A DNA stretch of 6,408 bases, taken from positions 1 through 6,408 of the forward strand of contig JAFZWX010000001.1 in NCBI GenBank assembly GCA_017617145.1. The letters run 5' to 3'. The translations under genes were made by a program, and so were the position numbers. Each line of letters starts with the position of its first letter. Positions within the stretch are counted from its first letter, which is position 1. The notes beneath the pieces were generated by a model that made no database searches, was not told where the DNA came from, and saw only the letters and a program-made list of their open reading frames with translations. Origin of the DNA: Treponema sp. GTDB lineage: Bacteria; Spirochaetota; Spirochaetia; Treponematales; Treponemataceae. Positions 1 through 4,668 of the stretch are shown here, piece after piece.

Positions 1-105
1 AATTTGGATGACGGCTATTTAGAAACTGTGGTTTCTCTTCTAAATAACCGTCCTAGAAAATGTTTGGGGTTGAAGTCACCACATGAAGTCTATTGTTGCA
101 CTTGA
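1..105 (+). CDS. IS30-family transposase, C-terminal fragment (cut by window edge)
   Basis: Frame 1 is open from the first base to a TGA at 103-105 and gives 34 residues. They contain LLNNRPRKCLGLKSPHEVY, the end signature of IS30-family DDE transposases (typically LNNRPRK-LG-KTP-EV). Known for the family: the enzyme cuts and joins the ends of its own element, usually between short terminal inverted repeats. Only the tail after the catalytic core is visible; the DDE residues would lie to the left, so I cannot tell whether the gene is intact. The reading frame has no defect in the visible part and ends where IS30 proteins normally end. Confidence 0.85.
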   Translation, partial: NLDDGYLETVVSLLNNRPRKCLGLKSPHEVYCCT

Positions 106-121
106 CTTTGCAATGTTCCAG
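1..121 (+). mobile_element. Right end of an IS30-type insertion sequence (boundary approximate)
   Basis: The transposase stop codon sits inside GTTGCACTTGACTTTGCAAT (95-114), a sequence of the sort found at IS30-family ends. It carries a small inverted repeat, TTGCA (96-100) against TGCAA (109-113). Composition changes sharply to GC-rich at about 122, so the element probably ends between 114 and 122. The matching left end and the target duplication are outside the window, and the boundary is therefore an inference. Confidence 0.55.
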
Positions 122-194
122 TCTCCCCCTCGGCCGCACTTCGTTGCGTCCTACCCCTTCTAACGGGGCTCAATCGCCGCCCCGTAACGCCCGC
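122..194. repeat. GC-rich block with several short inverted repeats, candidate dispersed repeat
   Basis: 50 of 73 bases are G or C, in strong contrast with both flanks. Three short stems can be drawn: CGCA 135-138 with TGCG 145-148; CCCC 154-157 with GGGG 165-168; and ACGGGGC 163-169 with GCCCCGT 179-185 around a 9-nt loop. The second and third compete for the same bases. No T-run follows on either strand, so it is not a standard intrinsic terminator. It lies between the IS30 end and the leftward acetyltransferase and supplies that gene's stop codon and last codons. I believe similar GC-rich blocks recur in Treponema genomes, but this is recollection and needs a genome search. Confidence 0.45.
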
Positions 195-631
195 TTATCA
201 TAATACACAAAGTCATTATCGCGACGCACTTCCGTGTATCCCAACTTCTGATAAAACGCATTTGTTCTGACATTCCAAATTGGAGTATCGAGCGTAAAGA
301 TTTTAATTTCCTGGAACTGTTCTTCAATCTGTTGCATCATAAAAATGCCATAACCCTTGCGGAAATATTCCGGCGCAACAAAGATTCTTCCAATGTTCAT
401 TTCATCATCTTTTGTAAAAAGAATTGCACCACCGACAGTCTTGTAATCGTCCATCAACTTATAAAGGCAGCCCATTCGTGCCATTTTTGTGTGATATGGA
501 AGCGAATTATATCCCGGGGGACCACCAGCACCTGTTCCTCCAACTTCAACATCAGAATCAAACGCGTGCTTGGAAATAGCAACAAGAGAAACAGCATCCG
601 CAGTACTGGCTTTCAAAAATTGTAAACTCAT
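170..631 (-). CDS. GNAT-family N-acetyltransferase
   Basis: A 153-residue single-domain GNAT protein, predicted cytosolic, transferring an acetyl group from acetyl-CoA to an unknown small molecule or amine. The acetyl-CoA binding strand and loop are at about residues 82-96: V-A-P followed by FRKGYG at 90-95, with the usual first Arg/Gln of the R/Q-x-x-G-x-G motif replaced by F90. The second motif is N124 with FYQKLGY at 126-132. A GGTGAGGPPGYNS stretch at 31-43 and the LDTPIWNVR stretch at 114-122 recall a GNAT subgroup with unassigned substrate. The start is well supported by AGGAGT at 636-641 on the minus strand, 4-5 nt before ATG. The last residues, RALRGGD, are encoded by the GC-rich block and probably replace an original end near VYYDK. 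It is divergent from the Nudix group. Family is certain; substrate is unknown. Confidence 0.9.
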   Translation of the reverse strand: MSLQFLKASTADAVSLVAISKHAFDSDVEVGGTGAGGPPGYNSLPYHTKMARMGCLYKLMDDYKTVGGAILFTKDDEMNIGRIFVAPEYFRKGYGIFMMQQIEEQFQEIKIFTLDTPIWNVRTNAFYQKLGYTEVRRDNDFVYYDKRALRGGD

Positions 632-659
632 AAAAACTCCTGTTTGAGAAATACGATTC

Positions 660-690
660 TTCTAATAGGCGAACTTATAAAATTATACTA
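660..690. promoter_or_regulatory. Candidate overlapping divergent promoters (-10 elements on both strands)
   Basis: In the 86-nt gap between the leftward acetyltransferase and the first rightward ORF, the plus strand has TATACT at 684-689. The minus strand has a consensus TATAAT covering the same bases (682-687). Neither has a convincing -35 hexamer at 16-18 nt. The near-symmetry of the -10 region makes bidirectional initiation plausible. Starts would leave about 20-30 nt leaders before the SD sequences at 636-641 (minus) and CGGAG near 707-711 (plus). Confidence 0.45.
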
Positions 691-717
691 TATTTACAGA
701 GAAAAACGGAGAAAAAA

Positions 718-822
718 ATGCGCAGCCGAAGTGTAGTTTTTGTAATCCGAAATAAAAAGATTCTTGTAGAGAGGCTGAACTATTCGAGCGAGGAAAAATA
801 TGGAACTTTGGGACGCTTATAA
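718..822 (+). pseudogene. 34-codon ORF resembling a truncated Nudix N-terminus
   Basis: ATG at 718 is preceded by CGGAG with 6-7 nt spacing, so it is a credible translation start. It encodes MRSRSVVFVIRNKKILVERL followed by 14 more residues, then TAA at 820-822. The opening, hydrophobic VVFVI strand, a basic turn NKK and then ILVE, is the pattern of the first beta hairpin of many Nudix hydrolases, but no Nudix box follows. It overlaps the complete Nudix gene by 23 nt in another frame. Two readings are possible: the remnant of a second Nudix gene that lost its body by deletion, or a small upstream ORF whose translation is coupled to the gene at 800. I favour the remnant, with modest confidence. 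Confidence 0.4.
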
Positions 823-1273
823 TTCAAACTATGAAAAAATTGAAGGAATGACGCTTGTTCGCGATAAAGAGATTCCGGAAGGTGTTTATCATCTGGTTTG
901 TGAAGTGCTGGTGCGGCATGTGGACGGAACTTATCTTTTGATGAAGCGTGACCCGACCAAGCCGCTTTACCCGAATATGTGGGAAGCCACTGCGGGCGGC
1001 TCTGCTTTGCAGGGGGAAACTGCAGAACAAGGCGCAATGCGGGAGCTGCGCGAAGAAACAGGAATTGTTGCTAATAAGCTTGAATTTCTGGAAAAGACTC
1101 TTGCTCAGACCTGCTGGCATGTAAAATTTTTGTGCGTAACTGACTGCGATAAAAACTCTATCAAGCTGCAAAAGGGCGAAACCTGCGACTACAAATGGGT
1201 AACTGCAGAAGAAGCTCTTGCAATGAATGATTCGGAACTGGTTGGCTGGCATATGAGGAAATTTATTCAGTAA
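800..1273 (+). CDS. Nudix hydrolase
   Basis: A complete 157-residue Nudix protein. These cytosolic enzymes hydrolyse a nucleoside diphosphate linked to another group, using divalent metal held by the Nudix box. The box is perfect: G67, five residues, E73, seven residues, then RELREETGI at 81-89 (R81 E82 L83 x E85 E86 x G88 I89). The N-terminus MELWDAYNSNYEKIEG and the later WEATAGGSAL are typical of a subgroup related to YfcD and IPP-isomerase-like Nudix proteins, so substrate cannot be predicted. The start is supported by GAGG at 790-793, 6 nt before ATG, and by MELWD being the usual first residues of this subgroup. No terminator is visible after the stop; the next gene begins 75 nt later and may share the transcript. 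Confidence 0.92.
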   Translation: MELWDAYNSNYEKIEGMTLVRDKEIPEGVYHLVCEVLVRHVDGTYLLMKRDPTKPLYPNMWEATAGGSALQGETAEQGAMRELREETGIVANKLEFLEKTLAQTCWHVKFLCVTDCDKNSIKLQKGETCDYKWVTAEEALAMNDSELVGWHMRKFIQ

Positions 1274-1316
1274 ATGTGTAAAAAACGCATATAACTAAAC
1301 TCGGTATATAAATGGC

Positions 1317-1339
1317 GGGAGGCTTGAGATAAAATCTCA
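1317..1339 (+). promoter_or_regulatory. SD-like GGGAGG and short hairpin in the leader of the fusion gene
   Basis: GGGAGG at 1317-1322 is the only SD-like sequence before ATG 1349, but it is 26 nt away, too far for normal use. Between them is a perfect inverted repeat, TGAGAT 1325-1330 and ATCTCA 1334-1339, with a 3-nt AAA loop. If this hairpin forms, the effective distance falls to about 11 nt. An in-frame TGA at 1325-1327 and no ATG, GTG or TTG after it rule out an earlier start. The structure could tune initiation of the full-length protein; this is an inference. Confidence 0.4.
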
Positions 1340-1348
1340 TTAGACAAT

Positions 1349-2107
1349 ATGAAGTACAGAAACGCGCAGGACATTTTTCCAGAAACTCTTTTGAAGCAGA
1401 TTCAACGATATGTTTCGGGGGAGACTATTTATATTCCGGCCGGAAGCGGGAAAAAATCCTGGGGCGAAACTTCGGGTTATCAGCAGTTTATCCGTGAGCG
1501 AAACAGTGCAATAAAGGCGGATTTTGCGGCGGGAAAAACGATTGATGACCTGATGGAAAAATATTGTCTTTCTTATGATTCGATAAAACGAATTGTTTAC
1601 AGTAAGAAGGAGATTTCTATGTTAAAGTACAGTGCAACTTTGGAATCGGCAAAAGCTTATGCCGAGGTAGAAAAACTTGACGCCTGGATTCATCTTTATT
1701 TGAATGAAGAAGGCCGCAATATTCCATTTTCTGACGGTTTGAAAAAGTTCGACAGATATTATTTCAGTCCTGCGTTTGTGCCGATTAATCTTTTTAAAAG
1801 ATGCTCAGGCCCTGAGCCGGAAATGAAATACCGCGTGGATCCGGGCTGGTGGGAGCATAAGCTTGGCGAACTGAAAAAGACGATTGAAGCAACACCGGAT
1901 TTTGTTGAAAAGTGTGCGCCGATGTTTGTTGAATATACTGGCGGCGAATTTGTTCTGAATGACGGAAACCATCGTCTGCAAGCCTACAAGGATCTTGGTA
2001 TTGAAAAAGCCTGGGTAATTTTCTGGATCACCGAGGAAGAAGAATATCAGGATTTTATGAAAAAGTACGGCGAGCTTGTGAAAGATTGTGTGGTGATAAG
2101 GAAGTAA
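1349..2107 (+). CDS. Fusion of CD3324-type helix-turn-helix domain and ParB-like domain
   Basis: A 252-residue protein with two parts. Residues 1-90 resemble the small CD3324 family (Mor-activator-like DNA-binding proteins, usually free-standing at about 85-90 residues): NAQDIFPETLLKQIQRYVSG, then IYIP, KSWGE, a charged helix, and a predicted HTH at about 62-84 (GKTIDDLMEKYCLSYDSIKR). Residues 91-252 form a second domain with NEEGRNIPF at 119-127, SGPEPEMKYRVD at 153-164, and D205 G N H R209 LQAY, the ParB/sulfiredoxin-fold box. Specific activity of such ParB-like proteins is unknown to me. A near-perfect SD and ATG lie exactly at the domain junction (1607-1621), so a separate 162-residue ParB-like product is likely. 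The kinase gene follows after 3 nt. Domain calls are by eye; the first is stronger than the second. Confidence 0.75.
   Translation: MKYRNAQDIFPETLLKQIQRYVSGETIYIPAGSGKKSWGETSGYQQFIRERNSAIKADFAAGKTIDDLMEKYCLSYDSIKRIVYSKKEISMLKYSATLESAKAYAEVEKLDAWIHLYLNEEGRNIPFSDGLKKFDRYYFSPAFVPINLFKRCSGPEPEMKYRVDPGWWEHKLGELKKTIEATPDFVEKCAPMFVEYTGGEFVLNDGNHRLQAYKDLGIEKAWVIFWITEEEEYQDFMKKYGELVKDCVVIRK
1607..1621 (+). promoter_or_regulatory. Internal ribosome binding site and alternative start at the domain junction
   Basis: AAGGAG (1607-1612) is followed after 6 nt by ATG at 1619-1621, which is Met91 in frame with the longer ORF. This is a far better initiation site than that of ATG 1349. It falls precisely where the CD3324-like domain would normally end (after YSKK) and where the ParB-like domain begins (MLKYSATLES). 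The likely history is two adjacent genes joined by loss of the first stop codon. The likely present state is production of a 162-residue protein (1619-2107) with or without the 252-residue fusion. Confidence 0.65.
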
Positions 2108-2110
2108 AAT

Positions 2111-2908
2111 ATGAACTTGTCCCTTCCACAAAAAATCAAACACCTCGTTTCAGAAAAAAACTTCACTTCAGATGACATTGGAAAATCAAATGCAAAGGTT
2201 TTGATGTTTGATGACTGCGTGCTTAAGATTGAACCGCGTTCTGCCAGCAATGAAAAATCTATAGAGGTTCTGCGATGGCTGCAGGGGAAGCTTCCGGTTC
2301 CAAAAATACTTGCCTATGAAATTGACGAAGCCGCAGGCCTTCAGTACCTTCTTATGAGCAAAGTCCCGGGCATTATGAGCTGCGATGAATATTACATGGA
2401 ACGCCCGGCCGTACTGATGAAGCATCTGGCTGAAGCACTCAAGCTTTTGTGGAGAGTGGACATTTCTGACTGCCCCCGCATCATAACCTTTGATGACGAA
2501 CTTAAACAAGCCCGATACCGTGTTGAAAATAATCTTGTGGATGTAGAAGATGCCGAGCCGGAAACTTATGGCCCGGACGGTTTTAAAGATCCTATGGAAC
2601 TACTTGAATGGTTGGAAGCAAACCGCCCAACCTTTGAGCCTGTGCTTTCTCACGGTGATTTCTGCCTCCCGAATATTTTTATAGACGGCGACAAGCTTGG
2701 CGGTTTTATAGACCTTGGCGATACAGGAGTTGGCGACAAATGGTGCGACATTGCGCTCTGCTACCGAAGCCTGAAACACAATGCCGATGGTACCTGGGGC
2801 AAAAAGGTTTATCCAGATTTTAAACCTGAGTTATTGTTTGATGCCTTGGGCCTGGAACCCGACTGGGAAAAAATCCGATATTATATTTTGCTGGATGAGT
2901 TGTTTTAA
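2111..2908 (+). CDS. APH(3')-family aminoglycoside phosphotransferase-like kinase
   Basis: A complete 265-residue kinase of the APH(3') type. Known members transfer phosphate from ATP to the 3'-hydroxyl of kanamycin or neomycin-like aminoglycosides in the cytosol and give resistance. Visible features: K39 in CVLKIEP, the probable ATP lysine, with E48 its likely partner; WLQGKLPVPKIL at 56-67; the Brenner motif H181 G D183 FCLPN188, D183 being the catalytic base; and IDLGDTGVGDKWCDIALC at 200-217 with metal-binding D201. The end, DWEKIRYYILLDELF, matches what I recall of APH(3')-IIIa almost exactly, and length is nearly the same (264 there). DLGD replaces the DLGR of that enzyme. AAGGAAG at 2098-2104 overlaps the end of the preceding gene, so translation is coupled. 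Whether it confers resistance cannot be told from sequence. Confidence 0.9.
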   Translation: MNLSLPQKIKHLVSEKNFTSDDIGKSNAKVLMFDDCVLKIEPRSASNEKSIEVLRWLQGKLPVPKILAYEIDEAAGLQYLLMSKVPGIMSCDEYYMERPAVLMKHLAEALKLLWRVDISDCPRIITFDDELKQARYRVENNLVDVEDAEPETYGPDGFKDPMELLEWLEANRPTFEPVLSHGDFCLPNIFIDGDKLGGFIDLGDTGVGDKWCDIALCYRSLKHNADGTWGKKVYPDFKPELLFDALGLEPDWEKIRYYILLDELF

Positions 2909-2920
2909 GTAGAATCTGTT

Positions 2921-4321
2921 TTACCTATATAAATCTTCAAGTTTATAAAGAATCAAGTATTTCTTGTGGGATTCATCAATTTTTTTATATCCGGATTTAG
3001 AGAAGAATCCATATTTGCTGCAAATTAGACCTGTATTTTTTACCTGTTGAATTTCGTTCCAGATAAGGTTTGTGTCTAATTTACTTTCACGGAATTTTGC
3101 TTCATAGAAGATATAGGATTTCTCGTTTTCAGTGACCACATCAAACTCGCCGTTTTTGTGATTTACCGGATCGTCATACCAGTACTTTCCAATTTTTTCG
3201 AAAGAATCAGTTAATTCTCCTGAACGATTTTTACGGATTAAAAACTGTTTGCAGACCTGTTCAAAAGCTTCAGGTACATAATGTTTTTCAAAGTCTTCTT
3301 CAATAAATTTATCATAAAAAACTTCTGAATCCATTACGGCAAGTCTTGAAAGATTCCTGTAAATGTATTTGAAATAAAACAAAGTCAGCTGGTCCGAAAT
3401 ATAATAGCCGGCTTTTTTCTTATTATTTTCATCATTAATTGGAGATTCTTTTACAACAATATCCATATTAATTAATTTTTCAAGAACATCTGCAAGCGTT
3501 GGCGAACTTGAAACTTGTGATTGGGAAAGAATATCTGAAAATCGAACGAATCCTTTTGCCAGAGCTTCAAAGACCTCATAGGCATTTTGCATTTTAGAAA
3601 TTTCTGATTTCAAGTGCATCTGAACTTCATTTTCAAAACGGCTTCCTGGGCTTGCAATTAAATCAATTATATTCTGTTTAACGGTCTTTGATGAATCTAT
3701 ACGCCTGTTGTAATAAGGAATTCCGCCAAAAACAGAATATAAACGCACCTTATCTTCATTACTAAAATCTTTATAGAAGAATGCGGATTCATAATAATCC
3801 ATAGCTTTAAGATTCATGACTAAATCGAAGCGTCCAAAAAGAGGATTTTTTTCTGAAAGCAAAGACTTCATGGTTTCTACATAAGAGCCACATAGAATCA
3901 GCTTTAATTTAGAAGAAGATTTATTATTGTCGATAAAAGACTGAATTATGCTATCTAATCCCTCTACTACTTTCCGGATATAAGGATATTCGTCAATTAC
4001 AACAATTAATTCTTTTTCTTTAGCTTGTTTATAGAGAAATGCGAGAGTCGATTCAAAGGTGTCAAAGGCTAATGGTGGCAGACCAAAAGTTTCTGCAATT
4101 ATTTCGGAAAAAGATTTAACATTATTTACTTCAGAAGTTTCTTTGCATTCATAATATATAGAAGTTGTTTTTGTTGCCTTCAGACAATGCTTAATCAGTT
4201 CCGTTTTACCAACACGGCGACGACCATAAATAAGGGCGGCTACATCTTTGTCTGAATTAAAAAACTTTGAGATTGCTTTGATATTTTCTTTTCTTCCAAA
4301 AAAAGGCTCGTCAATTGACAT
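2921..4321 (-). CDS. ATPase_2/DUF234 family ATP-binding protein with PD-(D/E)XK-like C-terminus
   Basis: A 466-residue P-loop ATPase. FFGRKENI at 7-14 is the family's opening signature. Walker A is GRRRVGKT at 33-40, Walker B is LIVVIDEYPY at 105-114 (D110, E111), and LILCGSYVETM at 141-151 is the sensor region. A predicted winged helix follows at about 248-292 (FEALAKGFVRFSDILSQS). The C-terminal DUF234 part has GEFDVV at 391-396 and IFYEAKF at 404-410, giving D394 and E407-x-K409, the restriction-endonuclease-fold pattern with catalytic residues preserved. Such archaeal-type ATPases are common in bacteria, often in many copies; their biological role is not settled. The start has AAAGGAGGT at 4326-4334 with ideal spacing, and a strong promoter lies upstream. 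It stands alone, convergent with the kinase gene. Domain calls are secure, function is not. Confidence 0.88.
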   Translation of the reverse strand: MSIDEPFFGRKENIKAISKFFNSDKDVAALIYGRRRVGKTELIKHCLKATKTTSIYYECKETSEVNNVKSFSEIIAETFGLPPLAFDTFESTLAFLYKQAKEKELIVVIDEYPYIRKVVEGLDSIIQSFIDNNKSSSKLKLILCGSYVETMKSLLSEKNPLFGRFDLVMNLKAMDYYESAFFYKDFSNEDKVRLYSVFGGIPYYNRRIDSSKTVKQNIIDLIASPGSRFENEVQMHLKSEISKMQNAYEVFEALAKGFVRFSDILSQSQVSSSPTLADVLEKLINMDIVVKESPINDENNKKKAGYYISDQLTLFYFKYIYRNLSRLAVMDSEVFYDKFIEEDFEKHYVPEAFEQVCKQFLIRKNRSGELTDSFEKIGKYWYDDPVNHKNGEFDVVTENEKSYIFYEAKFRESKLDTNLIWNEIQQVKNTGLICSKYGFFSKSGYKKIDESHKKYLILYKLEDLYR

Positions 4322-4334
4322 ACAAACCTCCTTT

Positions 4335-4367
4335 ACTCGACTTCAATCGACTCGGTTTTATCCGAGT
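4335..4367. promoter_or_regulatory. Candidate operator: ACTCGG/CCGAGT palindrome plus half-site repeats
   Basis: A perfect palindrome ACTCGG (4350-4355), six bases, CCGAGT (4362-4367) is joined by another half-site ACTCGA at 4335-4340, and TCGACT occurs twice exactly 10 bp apart (4337-4342, 4347-4352). The palindrome begins 3 bp downstream of the leftward -10 box, so it should cover the ATPase transcription start. It also lies inside the spacer of the rightward promoter. This is the classical place for a repressor. Autoregulation by the ATPase's own winged helix is possible but unproven. Confidence 0.55.
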
Positions 4368-4375
4368 AATATAAT
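4347..4375 (+). promoter_or_regulatory. Rightward promoter overlapping the ATPase promoter
   Basis: TCGACT (4347-4352), 17 nt, then a consensus TATAAT (4370-4375). The -35 is only four of six. It shares its -10 bases with the leftward promoter, so RNA polymerase cannot occupy both. A transcript from about 4382 would carry two tiny ORFs, two hairpins and then rsgA, making a leader of about 287 nt. Confidence 0.45.
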
Positions 4376-4399
4376 AATAGTAAAAGGTAGATTAGTCAA
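4371..4399 (-). promoter_or_regulatory. Promoter of the ATPase gene
   Basis: On the minus strand TTGACT (complement of 4394-4399) is separated by 17 nt from TATTAT (complement of 4371-4376), both one mismatch from the sigma-70-type consensus. The expected start near 4364 gives a leader of about 43 nt carrying the palindrome and a strong SD. Confidence 0.65.
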
Positions 4400-4410
4400 G
4401 AAGGTTAAGC

Positions 4411-4464
4411 ATGACAAACAAAAATTACCACTTGAACAAGCCCCACACTTGTGATAGTGTTTAA
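4411..4464 (+). CDS. Possible 17-residue leader peptide ORF
   Basis: ATG 4411 with AAGG at 4401-4404, 6 nt upstream, encodes MTNKNYHLNKPHTCDSV and stops at 4462-4464. It starts about 29 nt after the predicted rightward transcription start. No similarity recognised; it may be an expressed leader peptide, a gene remnant or chance. Confidence 0.25.
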   Translation: MTNKNYHLNKPHTCDSV

Positions 4465-4497
4465 TCATACTAATTTCAAGGAGGTTGAGAAAGATTT

Positions 4498-4548
4498 ATG
4501 ATTGATTCGAGTTTTATTAATTCTTTGACCTCCGCTGTTATTGCATAA
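4498..4548 (+). CDS. Possible 16-residue ORF behind a strong SD
   Basis: AAGGAGGT at 4478-4485 is a near-complete anti-SD match with no normal gene behind it. The first ATG after it (4498, spacing 12 nt, longer than usual) opens MIDSSFINSLTSAVIA and a TAA at 4546-4548. The ORF runs into the left arm of the nested hairpin element. It could be the beginning of a deleted gene or part of a repeated element; I do not recognise the peptide. Confidence 0.25.
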   Translation: MIDSSFINSLTSAVIA

Positions 4549-4592
4549 TGTAAGGCGTTGTGCCTGTCCCACATTTTTGCCTGAAAGCGGAG
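4530..4592. repeat. 63-nt nested hairpin element, possible structured RNA or palindromic mobile unit
   Basis: Four nested stems align along one axis: CTCCGCT 4530-4536 with AGCGGAG 4586-4592; GCA 4543-4545 with TGC 4578-4580; AATGT 4547-4551 with ACATT 4571-4575; AGGC 4553-4556 with GCCT 4562-4565, closing a GTTGT loop. That is 19 Watson-Crick pairs interrupted by small internal loops. No T-run follows. It matches no riboswitch that I know, and it lacks the ends of an integron attC site. It may be transcribed as part of the rsgA leader. Confidence 0.45.
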
Positions 4593-4609
4593 TTGTATTG
4601 GATAAAGAG

Positions 4610-4630
4610 ATCCCGAAACCAGTTCGGGAT
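4610..4630. repeat. REP-like palindrome ATCCCGAA/TTCGGGAT
   Basis: ATCCCGAA (4610-4617), loop ACCAG, TTCGGGAT (4623-4630) is a perfect 8-bp stem. Read on the minus strand it encodes RHPELVSGS, a peptide string that appears in spurious ORFs of many bacterial genomes because this palindrome is dispersed in intergenic DNA. It lies 38 nt before rsgA and has no T-run, so it is not a clear terminator. Confidence 0.6.
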
Positions 4631-4668
4631 GACGGTCTTTATTAACTCTTGCATTTAGGAAAATCAAA

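Larger units (their letters stand above)
4322..4668. other. 347-nt intergenic region between the ATPase and rsgA
   Basis: No conventional gene is found here. It holds, from left to right, the ATPase SD, palindromic operator candidate, overlapping divergent promoters, two SD-led mini ORFs, an ACACT/AGTGT hairpin at 4445-4460, the 63-nt nested hairpin, and the REP-like palindrome. A 63-codon leftward frame spans 4476-4667 but is judged a shadow. Confidence 0.7.

Noticed and set aside
154..190. Integron attC site suggested by TTCTAAC and the ACGGGGC/GCCCCGT stem, given that some Treponema carry integrons
   Set aside because: The second core sequence reads GTAACGC, not GTTRRRY, and the cassette-like one-direction gene order is absent.
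780..1252. Leftward ORFs of 85 and 142 codons opposite the Nudix gene
   Set aside because: They are antisense shadows of a gene with a perfect Nudix box, with no SD or recognisable domain.
1274..1290. ATGTGT/ACGCAT hairpin just after the Nudix stop, as a terminator
   Set aside because: The stem needs a G-T pair, is AT-rich and is not followed by a T-run.
1324..1352. Promoter TTGAGA with a -10 at the ATG of the fusion gene
   Set aside because: The -10 candidate AATATG is poor and would remove the start codon from the transcript.
4445..4460. ACACT/AGTGT inverted repeat as a terminator or operator
   Set aside because: Only 5 bp with a 6-nt loop, no T-run and no promoter fitted around it; too weak to call alone.
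4530..4592. Nested hairpin as an integron attC site
   Set aside because: The ends lack RYYYAAC and GTTRRRY cores.
4476..4667. 63-codon leftward ORF containing RHPELVSGS and WDRHNALHYAITAEVKELIK
   Set aside because: Its start has no SD, and its sequence is explained by reading through the REP-like palindrome and the nested hairpin; treated as a non-coding shadow.
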